Made by a program: the position numbers and the translations under genes. From Panacagrimonas sp052389915 (GTDB lineage: Bacteria > Pseudomonadota > Gammaproteobacteria > Nevskiales > Nevskiaceae): a stretch of 64,000 nt of DNA. The stretch's first letter is position 1; each line of letters begins with the position of its first letter. The notes below the pieces were generated by a model that saw nothing but the letters and a program-made list of their open reading frames with translations, was not told where the DNA came from and ran no database searches. Shown here piece after piece: positions 1-6,692 of the stretch. The stretch covers positions 62,001 through 126,000 of the forward strand of contig JBQTHL010000006.1 of NCBI GenBank assembly GCA_052389915.1. The letters run 5' to 3'.

Positions 1-300
1 CGGCGAGCCGCTCCATCAGTCGCAGGCGGCCAAGGAGATCGATGACGGCGGGCTCGGACACCGCCGGATCGAAAGGCAAGGGTCCGTCAAATTGAACCCT
101 CCCAGTACGTCCTATCGAAACCTAAAAGGCGCTTCGATCCCGCTGACGGCCAGCCGGAGACACGGTCGCGGGCATGGCCCGCTCCTACAAAAGTTGGTCC
201 CCGCAGGAGCGTCATGCCCGCGACCGCCCTGTGCAGAGCCCCGCGACGGGCACCGCATGCGAACCCCGCTTCATCTCATTTCATCAGGGAGGCAACACTC
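1..300. other. Left-edge region without a confident gene
   Basis: No convincing complete gene is visible here. On the minus strand a stop-free frame covers about positions 1-120 and reads like ordinary protein (it includes FDPAVSEPAVIDLLGRL), so the first residues of a gene leaving the left edge are possible, but no ATG start can be seen in that frame. The right half holds a REP-type palindrome pair. The last 15 bases carry GGGAGG, the ribosome binding site of the next gene. Confidence 0.4.
164..225. repeat. REP-type palindrome pair
   Basis: Two inverted copies of a GC-rich unit face each other: GTCGCGGGCATGGCCCGCT on the left and AGGAGCGTCATGCCCGCGAC on the right. The same unit recurs at 24216-24279, 33115-33208 and 35440-35506. 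It is a typical intergenic repetitive extragenic palindrome of gammaproteobacteria. Confidence 0.75.
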
Positions 301-1410
301 ATGAGTAAGTCCAACTTTAAGGTCTTTGCAGTCGCCGCTGCTCTCGCCTATGGCGCCACGTGTCATGGACAAGGCAATCCTGCCGCTCCGGCGCCGATTC
401 CCGTCTCCGCCGCTGCGCCGGCGCCCAACCCCTGTCATGCCGGCAATCCGGCGCGTATCGATAACGGCGTCTCGGCCTGGCTGCCCCCCGGTCAGGTTCT
501 GGCCTCGCAAGAAAAGGCGCGTGCCGAGGAATTGGCGAAGTACATATCGGACTTGGCAACGTCCTGGAAAAAGCTCGATGCCGCGACGAAAGATGCGTGC
601 GCTGTCGAGCTGGATCTTGCGCTCCAGAAGCTCCAGATCAAAGAGACGTTCGACGCGGCGCCGGATCAACTTCGTGCAGCAGCGCAGGCACTCAAGGACG
701 CGGTGGACGGCGACGCCGCGTGGGTTGCTGCCGACAAGACCGCGCTCAAGGACAAACTGCTCGCGGTTTTCAAAGCCATCGACAAGAAGGCCGAAACCAT
801 GGTCGCCGAGGAAACGAGCGCCGGCGTGATCGCGAAAATGGGCATGGGAATCGGTCTGGGCGTCAATGTCCTGGATCGCCAGGACGTCATCACCGCGGGC
901 GTCCAGAACGGCCGTGTCAGCGTCACGGATTCCGAACGGAGCAAGGTCCAGATCTGGATGGAGAGTCACTACCTTTTCGGGGGCGATTACGCGAGAAAAA
1001 AATGCGGCCAACGCTCCTGCCTGGTCAAAGATCTGGAGGGCGGCTCGGTGATCAAGCACAGGGGAGACGGATTTTTCAGGGCTCGCCGGTTCTTTCACGG
1101 ACCCTTCATCGCGGTTCAGGTGAGCGATGGGGACGAGCTGCTCAAAGGTGCCGCGCTCGGTTACATGGTTTCGCTGAAACGCGAAGGTGCAGCGAAAGCG
1201 GAAGGCAAAGCCAAGTTGGGCGAGACCCCACCCGACAGCACCCCGCTGCCCACCGCCTTCAACATCGGAATTGGAATCTCCACCAGCAAGATCGGACGCC
1301 TCGGTAACGGCCTCAAAGAGGGGCAGACCTTGGCGGACGGAGAACAGGTCTTCACCAGGAACCGCAACGAACTGGGAGTGCTGATCCTGTTCTCGGTCAA
1401 CGTCTTCTAG
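301..1410 (+). CDS. Exported protein of unknown function, possibly outer-membrane
   Basis: Codes for 369 aa. I start it at ATG 301 because GGGAGG lies 9-10 bases upstream and the first ~25 residues form a signal peptide (hydrophobic VFAVAAALAYGA, then a cleavage-like CHGQG). A Pro/Ala-rich stretch follows, then a charged helical middle (about 70-180) and a C-terminal part with glycine-rich alternating segments such as IGIGLGVNVL and FNIGIGIS. The last residue is Phe, as in many outer-membrane beta-barrel proteins. I do not recognise the family. It lies on the same strand just upstream of the lipid locus, but a hairpin separates it from the next gene, so co-transcription is uncertain. Confidence 0.6.
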   Translation: MSKSNFKVFAVAAALAYGATCHGQGNPAAPAPIPVSAAAPAPNPCHAGNPARIDNGVSAWLPPGQVLASQEKARAEELAKYISDLATSWKKLDAATKDACAVELDLALQKLQIKETFDAAPDQLRAAAQALKDAVDGDAAWVAADKTALKDKLLAVFKAIDKKAETMVAEETSAGVIAKMGMGIGLGVNVLDRQDVITAGVQNGRVSVTDSERSKVQIWMESHYLFGGDYARKKCGQRSCLVKDLEGGSVIKHRGDGFFRARRFFHGPFIAVQVSDGDELLKGAALGYMVSLKREGAAKAEGKAKLGETPPDSTPLPTAFNIGIGISTSKIGRLGNGLKEGQTLADGEQVFTRNRNELGVLILFSVNVF

Positions 1411-1430
1411 GGACCGACCACATCCATCGT

Positions 1431-1454
1431 CAGCCTCGAAAGGCTTCGAGGCTG
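1431..1454 (+). terminator. Hairpin after the exported protein gene
   Basis: A perfect 10-bp stem (CAGCCTCGAA / TTCGAGGCTG) with a 4-base loop lies 21 bases after the stop codon. There is no clear T run after it, so it is a terminator-like or mRNA-end hairpin rather than a textbook intrinsic terminator. Confidence 0.5.
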
Positions 1455-1524
1455 CGAACTTCCTCACACCCACCCACTACGTCCGCGCGCTCCTCCGAGC
1501 AGCGCGGCAGGACTCTCTACGGCC

Positions 1525-2298
1525 ATGCACACATCCAACTTCCAGCACCACACCGCCGCCACCGTCCGCGCCGCCTTCGACACGGCGATGGACCGGTTCA
1601 ACAACTCTCACGCCATCCGCTTTCTTCACTCCGGCGAGTTCAGCGTTGCGCACTACAAATCCGTGTTGCGCGAGTTCTATCACTACACCAAGGAAGACCC
1701 CCAAATGCAGGCGCTGGCGGCGGTGTATTTCCGCGGCTCGGACCGGCAGATGGTCAAGCCGTTTCTGCGACACGCCATCTCCGAGGTCGGGCATGACCAG
1801 TACGCGCTGGACGATCTGGCCGCACTCGGTGGCGACATCGTCGAAATTCCCGGGCAGAACCCGCTGCCCGCAACCATCGCGCTGACGGCGTTCCCGTTCT
1901 ACCAGATCCAGTACCAGAACCCGATCGGCTATCTCGGCTACCTCTATTTCCTGGAGCACATGCCGACGCTGCACGGCGCCACGTACGCCAGGGCGTTGGC
2001 GGTTGCCGGCGTGCCTGAAACCGCCATGGGTTTTCTCAAGGAGCACATGACCGTGGACATGGGCCACACCCGGCTCATGGATCAATACCTGGAAGTCCTT
2101 GTCCATGACGAAGCCGACCTTGCCGCGGTGGTCTATGCCATTCAGGTTACGGCCCAGCTCTACGCAGAAATGTTGTGGAGCGCGATTGGAGATGCAGACA
2201 AGACGGCCGCCTTCGGTGAATCCTGGCCAGAGCTGAAGCGCCTGCGCGCAGATCGCGCGGCCGCTCCGGCCACGGAAGCGTTGGAGACCGTGCCGTGA
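1525..2298 (+). CDS. Haem-oxygenase-like diiron oxidase (iron-containing redox enzyme)
   Basis: Codes for 257 aa. The residue pattern matches the haem-oxygenase-like diiron oxidase (HDO) superfamily, which includes UndA, BesC and SznF. Candidate iron ligands are Glu87 and His90 in SEVGHD, Glu144 in FLEH, and His174, Asp178 and His181 in EHMTVDMGH. Members of this superfamily use O2 to desaturate, cleave or decarboxylate fatty acids or to N-oxygenate amino acids; the substrate here cannot be read from sequence. The stop overlaps the GTG start of the next gene (GTGA), so it is translationally coupled to a FeeM-like acyltransferase. That context suggests it tailors an acyl chain or acyl amino acid. 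Confidence 0.75.
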   Translation: MHTSNFQHHTAATVRAAFDTAMDRFNNSHAIRFLHSGEFSVAHYKSVLREFYHYTKEDPQMQALAAVYFRGSDRQMVKPFLRHAISEVGHDQYALDDLAALGGDIVEIPGQNPLPATIALTAFPFYQIQYQNPIGYLGYLYFLEHMPTLHGATYARALAVAGVPETAMGFLKEHMTVDMGHTRLMDQYLEVLVHDEADLAAVVYAIQVTAQLYAEMLWSAIGDADKTAAFGESWPELKRLRADRAAAPATEALETVP

Positions 2299-2948
2299 AC
2301 CCGGCTCCGCAATCTGACCACCCGCTGGAGTTCGTGCGCGTCGCGATAGCCCAGACGGCCGAGGAGCTGGAGGCCATCTACCGCTTTCGCTACCGCGTGT
2401 ACGTGGAGGAGATGAACCGCGTGCAGCACGACGCCGATCACGCGGCGCGACGCATCCGCGACGCACTCGACGATACGGCGATCAACCTGGCCGCCTGGCA
2501 GGGAGATGAAGTGGTCGGACTGTTTCGGGTGAACCTGTCCGGCAGGGGAGCGCTGGACTACTACGAAGCCTTCTACGAGATGGCCCAGGCGGGAGCGGAT
2601 CATCCAGCCCGAACCAGCATCGCAACGCGCGTGATGGTGGCCAAGCCCTTGCGCCAGAGCGACGTCTCCATCCGTCTCTGCGTCGCGGCTTTCGAAGTGG
2701 GCCTGCACCACAACATCCGCTGGTGCTTCATGGACTGCAACGCATACCTGGTGCGCTTCTTCACCGCGCTCGGTTTCGTCGAGTACGCGAGCCCCAAGGT
2801 CCACAAGGAATACGGCGAGGTTCGCCGCATGCGCCTCGACCTCGAAAACCACGAGCACCTGCGTCGACTCCGCAGTCCGTTCTGTGGTGCGCTTCCAGCG
2901 CCCAGGTCGTTCGCCCCCCCCCCCCCGCAAATGCGTAAGGCCGCATGA
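2295..2948 (+). CDS. FeeM/LuxI-fold acyltransferase without extra domain
   Basis: Codes for 217 aa from a GTG that overlaps the previous stop. The N-terminal IYRFRYRVYVEEM (about residues 28-40) is the hallmark of the acyl-homoserine-lactone synthase / N-acyl amino acid synthase branch of the GNAT fold. The motif CNAYLVRFFTALGF (about 150-163) matches the distal acyl-donor strand-helix region. FeeM enzymes take an acyl chain from an acyl carrier protein and put it on an amino acid. It shares the FRYxVY block with the two cyclic-nucleotide-binding versions in this locus but stops after the catalytic domain. A 13-base C tract encodes prolines near its C terminus. The natural acceptor is unknown; exosortase-associated acyltransferases share the fold and are an alternative. 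Confidence 0.7.
   Translation: MNPAPQSDHPLEFVRVAIAQTAEELEAIYRFRYRVYVEEMNRVQHDADHAARRIRDALDDTAINLAAWQGDEVVGLFRVNLSGRGALDYYEAFYEMAQAGADHPARTSIATRVMVAKPLRQSDVSIRLCVAAFEVGLHHNIRWCFMDCNAYLVRFFTALGFVEYASPKVHKEYGEVRRMRLDLENHEHLRRLRSPFCGALPAPRSFAPPPPQMRKAA
2914..2926. repeat. Poly-C tract of 13 bases inside the coding end
   Basis: Thirteen consecutive C residues encode part of Ala plus four prolines close to the C terminus of the FeeM-like gene. Loss of one C would extend the reading frame to a TGA at 3025, past the end of this gene. Gain of one C would end it at TAA 2936. Tracts of this length are prone to slippage. Confidence 0.85.
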
Positions 2949-3040
2949 TTTCCGTCGCCGCCATTACGCGCATACCGCGCCGTCGCAGACCTGCCCGCCC
3001 GCGTTCGCGCGGCTGCAGGCGGCTTGAAGGTGCGGCCGCC

Positions 3041-4150
3041 ATGTTCAACGTCTTCGAGGCCACCTCGCCGGAGCAGAAGGAAGCGCTCTACCGCTTCCGC
3101 TACGAAGTGTTCACGCGCGAGCAGGGCAAGTACCGCGAGCTTGCCGATCACCAGAACGGCCGCCTGTGCGACTCGCTCGACGAGTCGGCGACGCATCTGT
3201 GCGTCGCCAACGGCAACGGCGTGGTCGGTTCGCTGCGCCAAGTCCGCGGTCGTTCGAACGCCAGTCTGGCAATGGTTCGCTACCTCGAACTCGACCGGTT
3301 TGCCCAGTACCCGGACGAAGCGCTGAGCTTTGGCGGCAGGATGATGTTGAATCGTGGAGACCGCGGGACAGCGGCTCTGATACCGCTGCTTCATGCGGTT
3401 TACGAGCGCGGCCGTGCCGCCGGGGTGCTATTCGACTTCATCTTCTGCAATCCGCACCTCGTCGCGTTCTACGAGCAGCTTGGCTACCGGCGCTATTGCT
3501 CCTACTTCTTCGATCCGGCGCTGGGTTTTCAGGTGCCGCTGGTTCTGGTGGCGGACGACGTCGATCACCTGGAGCGCATGCGCTCACCCTTCGCGCCGCT
3601 CGCCCTGCGCTGGCCGGCCGATTCCGCGAACACGGACTGGCTGCACGCCGCGTTCCCCAAGACGCGCAGCTTCATCTCGCCCGCGACGCTCGGCGCCGAG
3701 CGCTTTGTCGATCAGCTCGCGCAGAAGCTTCAGTCGCTGGATGCGCCCCTGCTGTCGGGACTCAACGCATCCGACCTGCGCGATTTCCTCGCCACCTGCA
3801 CCCATCTCCAGCTCGACGCCGGCACCCAACTCGTCCGCCGCGGCGACATGGGGCCGGAGCTATATCTGATTCTGGAAGGCTGCGCGGAAGTGCGACGGAA
3901 TCATCCGGCCGATGCGTCGGGCACTTCGACCGCGCTTGGCGCCGGGGATTTCTTCGGCGAGCACGCCGTTCTCACGGGCGAGCCGCGGGAAATGGATGTC
4001 GTCGCGCGCACGCCGCTGGAAGTGATCTTCATCGACCGCAACACGCTCCGGCGTTTCGTGAAAGGCCGGCCGGCGCTGGCGGCGAAGCTGCTGTTCAACC
4101 TTGCCCGGGTCATCGCGCAAAGAACGTCCCTGCATCACCTCATTTATTGA
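3041..4150 (+). CDS. FeeM-like acyltransferase fused to a cyclic-nucleotide-binding domain
   Basis: Codes for 369 aa from ATG 3041. An upstream ATG at 2945 overlaps the previous stop and has a weak TAAGG site, but would add an Arg-rich 32-residue stretch that does not look like a protein domain. Residues 1-185 are the acyltransferase fold (ALYRFRYEVFTRE at 15-27; FIFCNPHLVAFYEQLGY at 133-149). Residues about 236-355 form a cyclic-nucleotide-binding domain (GDMGPELYLILEG) whose phosphate-binding cassette keeps Glu307 in FFGEHAVL and Arg316 in GEPREMD, the residues that normally contact ribose and phosphate. The enzyme may therefore be gated by cAMP or a relative. Mycobacterial PatA acetyltransferases join similar modules in the opposite order. 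Confidence 0.75.
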   Translation: MFNVFEATSPEQKEALYRFRYEVFTREQGKYRELADHQNGRLCDSLDESATHLCVANGNGVVGSLRQVRGRSNASLAMVRYLELDRFAQYPDEALSFGGRMMLNRGDRGTAALIPLLHAVYERGRAAGVLFDFIFCNPHLVAFYEQLGYRRYCSYFFDPALGFQVPLVLVADDVDHLERMRSPFAPLALRWPADSANTDWLHAAFPKTRSFISPATLGAERFVDQLAQKLQSLDAPLLSGLNASDLRDFLATCTHLQLDAGTQLVRRGDMGPELYLILEGCAEVRRNHPADASGTSTALGAGDFFGEHAVLTGEPREMDVVARTPLEVIFIDRNTLRRFVKGRPALAAKLLFNLARVIAQRTSLHHLIY

Positions 4151-4163
4151 CCGGGAATGCGCC

Positions 4164-4252
4164 ATGAACGACCTCAACAATTCCGCGGACATCACACCCG
4201 CTATAGACCCCACCCGCGGCAGCCTGCGCGATTACGCCAACCTCAAAGGCCG
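4164..4252 (+). pseudogene. 5' fragment of an unidentified gene cut by a toxin-antitoxin insertion
   Basis: ATG 4164 opens a plausible coding start (MNDLNNSADITPAID, then RGSLRDYANLKG) 14 bases after the previous stop, as expected for the next gene of the operon. After about codon 30 the sequence turns into the remnant of a BrnTA module on the other strand, so the original gene is truncated. The frame stays open by chance through the whole insertion up to 5423, but that 400-residue reading is a chimera. The original function cannot be recognised. Confidence 0.5.
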
Positions 4253-4254
4253 AT

Positions 4255-4313
4255 TGCTTGAAGTAGCGGCGGGTTTCATAGGGAGCGGATTAGCGCACGG
4301 AGATCGCTCACAA
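4255..4313 (-). pseudogene. Remnant of a second BrnTA junction
   Basis: This stretch resembles, at roughly 70-75% by eye, the brnT end / brnA start found at about 4907-4965: both contain TTGAAGTAGCGG followed by a TTTCAT..GGG.AG.GG pattern. Read on the minus strand it gives MKPAATSSNR, compared with MKKPATSKK at the start of the intact brnA. It looks like the leftover of an earlier or tandem copy and marks the left end of the inserted island. Confidence 0.45.
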
Positions 4314-4325
4314 ACGCGGCCGCCC

Positions 4326-4514
4326 TCACGCGGCCTGCGAGTACACCGGCATGGCGCCGCTGGCACGCGCGTCCAGCACCACCACTTCCACCACGCTGCC
4401 GTCGGCGGCGTAACTGATGTGCGTGTTCCAGTCCTGCGACACCTCGCGGGCGATGGGCTTGTCGAGTATGTGCAGCACGAGGATGTCGTCGTTTTCGAAG
4501 TAGGTAGTTTTCAC
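4326..4514 (-). CDS. DUF2283 family small protein
   Basis: Codes for 62 aa. The pattern YFENDDILVLHILDKPIAREV followed by an acidic strand and a SVVEVVVLDA segment matches the DUF2283 family, small proteins often encoded next to toxin-antitoxin genes. It lies 42 bases downstream of brnA on the same strand and may belong to the same cassette. Its function is not established. Confidence 0.65.
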   Translation of the reverse strand: MKTTYFENDDILVLHILDKPIAREVSQDWNTHISYAADGSVVEVVVLDARASGAMPVYSQAA

Positions 4515-4555
4515 GGGGGCTTACTCCGGCTGAAAGCGATGCGTGACGGTCGTTC

Positions 4556-4924
4556 CTACTTGGACAAACGCTCTGCCATCCGCGTCTGCCAGCCGGGGCC
4601 GCTCGCCTTCCAGCGGGCCAGCACGTCGGCCGGTAGACGCAGGGAAATGCGTTCCTTGGTCGGCGCCTTCTGCGGGCCGCGCTGGCCGCGCTTGCGGCGC
4701 GCTTCGGCCAGGGCTTTACGGACGGCTTCGATGCCGCCGCCGTGGACCACAACAGCCTTGTCCCAATATGCATGCACGGCTGCTTCGTCGTACGGATCGT
4801 ATGGATCTGTCGCCGGGTCGTATGGCGCGGTCCGGTCCGGTGCGGCCGCAATCACGGCAGCAATCTCTTCCGGCGTGCGCGGAAAATCAGAGGGGAGCTT
4901 CTTTGAAGTAGCGGGCTTTTTCAT
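4556..4924 (-). CDS. brnA: BrnA family antitoxin
   Basis: Codes for 122 aa. The C-terminal third (KERISLRLPADVLARWKA, then GWQTRMAERL) is the ribbon-helix-helix DNA-binding domain of BrnA antitoxins, which neutralise BrnT and repress their own promoter. The N-terminal part is longer than in the shortest BrnA proteins and includes a DPYDPYDEAAVHAYWDKA segment. The start overlaps the end of brnT by 38 bases, the usual toxin-first order of this family. The module sits between two truncated genes of the lipid locus and is transcribed against it. Confidence 0.85.
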   Translation of the reverse strand: MKKPATSKKLPSDFPRTPEEIAAVIAAAPDRTAPYDPATDPYDPYDEAAVHAYWDKAVVVHGGGIEAVRKALAEARRKRGQRGPQKAPTKERISLRLPADVLARWKASGPGWQTRMAERLSK

Positions 4925-5159
4925 GGGTAGTGGCTTCGCGCAGAGAGATGGCTCGCATCACTTCGCCATCGTCCGTGTAGGTCAGATGCATCACGTGTCC
5001 GTGCAACCAGCCCAGCAGTTGGATGCGTTGCTCTGCGTAGGCTGCTCGGGTGTCTTCCTGGGTTGTAACGGGGCCATCGAAGATCGCGTCCACACCCACG
5101 AAGTCATAGCCGTGCTTGGCGATGTTCTCGATGCGCTTGGCTTCGTTCCAGACCAGCAT
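4887..5159 (-). CDS. brnT: BrnT family ribonuclease toxin
   Basis: Codes for 90 aa from ATG 5159 (MLVWNEAKRIENIAKHGYDF). A more upstream start would lie inside the operator palindrome, so I prefer this one. The WNEAK..NI.KHG.DF opening, the central FDGPVTTQEDTRAAYAEQR and the closing RAISLREAT..EKARYF are the complete BrnT signature. BrnT is a type II toxin with a RelE-like fold that cleaves RNA. It appears intact. Confidence 0.88.
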   Translation of the reverse strand: MLVWNEAKRIENIAKHGYDFVGVDAIFDGPVTTQEDTRAAYAEQRIQLLGWLHGHVMHLTYTDDGEVMRAISLREATTHEKARYFKEAPL

Positions 5160-5162
5160 GGT

Positions 5163-5198
5163 TTGATTGTGCGTACAAATAAATATACGCGCAATCAA
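5163..5198. promoter_or_regulatory. Inverted-repeat operator upstream of brnT
   Basis: Two 13-base arms (TTGATTGTGCGTA at 5163-5175 and TACGCGCAATCAA at 5186-5198) form an inverted repeat with one mismatch, separated by an AT-rich spacer that could hold a -10 element (TATTTAT on the minus strand). The position just upstream of brnT fits an autoregulatory site for BrnA. Confidence 0.6.
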
Positions 5199-5199
5199 C

Positions 5200-5423
5200 C
5201 GAAACAGGGTTTCGCCGGCCGAGTATCCAAGCTACTGAAAACCGTCTCGGTCGGCGACATCCGCGTGGTGGACGCAGAGCGCGGCAAGACCCAGTTCATG
5301 CGCATCGACGCCGTCAATCACCAGAGCGGGCAGAGCACGCAGATGGTGTTCGAGAACTTCAAAGCTAACGCAGGCGTGAGCGACGACGACTTCTCGCCCG
5401 CATCGTTGAGTGACGAACCATGA
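5200..5423 (+). pseudogene. 3' fragment of a LolA-like lipoprotein-sorting protein gene
   Basis: The last ~75 codons of this frame (TVSVGDIRVVDAERGKTQ, then STQMVFENFKANAGV and DDDFSPASL) match the C-terminal end of the outer-membrane lipoprotein-sorting (LolA-like) family, whose members end in an F/Y-N-x-x-x-N..L....F..xxL pattern. No start codon or signal peptide remains; the upstream sequence is the brnT promoter. Its stop overlaps the start of the thioesterase gene (ATGA), showing that an intact gene was once part of this operon. Two intact family members are at 13222 and 23374. Confidence 0.6.
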
Positions 5424-5950
5424 AGCCCTATCTCGATCTACCCGATGCCTCGCTTCCTCCCGCCATTCCTGGCGGCAGTTGGCGTCAGGAATCCCAGTGC
5501 CTCGACGCCTTCAACTGGGACGTTCCCGAACCCTTTGCCCAGACCGTGACGGTGGGCACCGAGCACCTCGACGGCTTCGGCCACACCAACAACGTCATCT
5601 ACCTGGCCTGGCTGCAAGACATGGCCTGGGCGCACTCGCTGTCGCTCGGGATTGGCAGGGACGACTTCTACCGGATCGGCGCCGGCTGTGTTGCCCGTCG
5701 GCATGAGCTGGACTACCTCACCACCACGCGTGAGGGAGATGTGCTGCACGTCGCAACCTGGATCGCGGAAAACGCGGGGCGCCTTGATATGTGGCGCGCT
5801 TACCAGATCATCCGCGCGCACGACGGCAAGACGGTGCTGCGTGGCCGCACGCAATGGATTTGCGTGGACATGAAGACCGGCCGGCCGCGACGCCAACCGC
5901 AAGAGTTCGTGGCGGCGTACAGGCCGATTTCGGGGCTCGGTCATGGTTAG
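5420..5950 (+). CDS. Hotdog-fold acyl-CoA/acyl-ACP thioesterase
   Basis: Codes for 176 aa. The segment GTEHLDGFGHTNNVIYLAWLQDMAWAH is close to the 4HBT/YbgC signature, in which the Asp of the D-x-x-G-H-x-N-N motif is catalytic. These enzymes hydrolyse acyl-CoA or acyl-carrier-protein thioesters. In this locus it could release a fatty acid or edit stalled intermediates. The ATG overlaps the stop of the broken LolA-like fragment, so it was probably cotranscribed with it. With the upstream gene interrupted by an opposing toxin-antitoxin module, how it is now expressed is unclear. Confidence 0.8.
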   Translation: MKPYLDLPDASLPPAIPGGSWRQESQCLDAFNWDVPEPFAQTVTVGTEHLDGFGHTNNVIYLAWLQDMAWAHSLSLGIGRDDFYRIGAGCVARRHELDYLTTTREGDVLHVATWIAENAGRLDMWRAYQIIRAHDGKTVLRGRTQWICVDMKTGRPRRQPQEFVAAYRPISGLGHG

Positions 5951-5981
5951 CCATATCGGGGTTCCCGCACTTCTTTCTTGT

Positions 5982-6362
5982 TCAAATCCGCGTCGCGCCC
6001 TCAAGCTTCGCCAGCCCGCGATCGAAAGTTCCCAGCGGAAGCTGCCCGGCCTTGCGAGCGATTTCCAGCACCAGGCAATCGGAAAAGCCCAGCGCAGGAC
6101 GGACTCGGAAGTGTCCCAGCGCGGCTTCGATGACCTCGGGTTCCTGGAGCATCAGCTTCCGATGGCTGAGCAGCATCTCCACCGAGATGGCGATGGCCTT
6201 TGCATTCAGCCCGTACACCGAATCCAGTGCCCACAAGGTCTCCGCGAGTACGAGCTGCGAAACCCAGGCGCCGTTCTCGACAAAGGCTTCTGCCTTGAGT
6301 ACCTGCGCCGGGTCGTCTCGGGTCAGCAGGCGGACCAGGATGTTGGTGTCAACCGCGCGCAT
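5982..6362 (-). CDS. PIN-domain toxin (VapC-like)
   Basis: Codes for 126 aa. MRAVDTNILVRLLTRDDP is the first acidic block of PIN-domain ribonucleases; further acidic residues follow in LAETLWAL, FSDCLVLEIA and GTFDRGLAKL. The fold binds metal and cleaves RNA. Its start overlaps the end of the AbrB-type antitoxin gene by 14 bases, the usual antitoxin-first operon. A second copy of this pair further right has lost most of the toxin. Confidence 0.85.
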   Translation of the reverse strand: MRAVDTNILVRLLTRDDPAQVLKAEAFVENGAWVSQLVLAETLWALDSVYGLNAKAIAISVEMLLSHRKLMLQEPEVIEAALGHFRVRPALGFSDCLVLEIARKAGQLPLGTFDRGLAKLEGATRI

Positions 6363-6646
6363 GTCGCTGGCGCATGCGCTGGCGGATTCCTGCCTTCAGC
6401 TCGGCATCCGATTTCGGCGCAGGCGGTGTCGGAAACAAGGCGCGATGAATGTCCTCGGAATCGAATCGTCCGCTGCGTCGCACCACCACGTTTCCGTCCA
6501 CCTCATCCCATTCCAGGGTCGCACCCGCCGTCAAGCCGAGCTTGCGGCGAATGGAGGCCGGTATCGAAATCTGGCCTTGGGCAGTGAGTCTGGAATGGGC
6601 AATGGACATACACCCATCTTTTCACAGTACCCGAGTAATGAACAAC
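6325..6646. repeat. Duplicated antitoxin block, copy 1
   Basis: About 320 bases covering the AbrB-type antitoxin, its promoter side and the first codons of the PIN toxin are almost identical to 14787-15110; only a few substitutions are seen. On the right the match runs through GTACCCGAGTAATGA and then stops abruptly. Confidence 0.8.
6349..6609 (-). CDS. AbrB/MazE-type antitoxin
   Basis: Codes for 86 aa. SRLTAQGQISIPASIRRKLG is the SpoVT/AbrB swapped-hairpin DNA-binding motif, followed by GATLEWDEVDGNVVVRR. The C-terminal tail, rich in charged residues, would wrap the toxin. It pairs with the PIN toxin that follows it. Copy 2 at 14813 differs at only two residues by inspection (Ser19 to Ala and Ile54 to Met). 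Confidence 0.85.
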   Translation of the reverse strand: MSIAHSRLTAQGQISIPASIRRKLGLTAGATLEWDEVDGNVVVRRSGRFDSEDIHRALFPTPPAPKSDAELKAGIRQRMRQRHARG

Positions 6647-6648
6647 GA

Positions 6649-6692
6649 TTTCAGAAATTCTTCAGGAACATTTCAGGGATTTTTCAGGACTT
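6649..6692 (+). promoter_or_regulatory. Four tandem 11-bp repeats (TTCAG-N6), upstream of the ACP operon
   Basis: TTTCAG or CTTCAG begins at 6649, 6660, 6671 and 6682, exactly one helical turn (11 bp) apart, with AT-rich spacers. This is the layout of direct-repeat operators bound head-to-tail by OmpR/PhoB-type response regulators (compare TTAAG-N6-TTAAG for the PmrA/QseB group). An almost identical array lies at 17895-17938. The array precedes the carrier-protein operon by about 160 bases. Confidence 0.65.

Noticed and set aside
92..304. A 70-codon + strand frame at the left edge
   Set aside because: It runs through the REP palindromes (HGRGHGPLLQ is the palindrome translated) and ends at the start of the next gene; no domain.
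271..1473. A 400-codon minus-strand frame opposite the first exported protein
   Set aside because: It is antisense to a gene with a signal peptide and ribosome binding site, has no domain, and is typical of GC-rich shadow frames.
2945..3040. N-terminal extension of the first cNMP-binding acyltransferase from ATG 2945
   Set aside because: It would add RIPRRRRPARPRSRGCRR-type low-complexity sequence with no counterpart in the paralogue. The ATGA overlap keeps it as an alternative, not the first choice.
4101..5423. A single 440-codon + strand frame
   Set aside because: Its ends belong to two truncated genes and its middle is the reverse side of the BrnTA/DUF2283 genes, which have full family signatures. 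It is a chimeric reading, not one protein.
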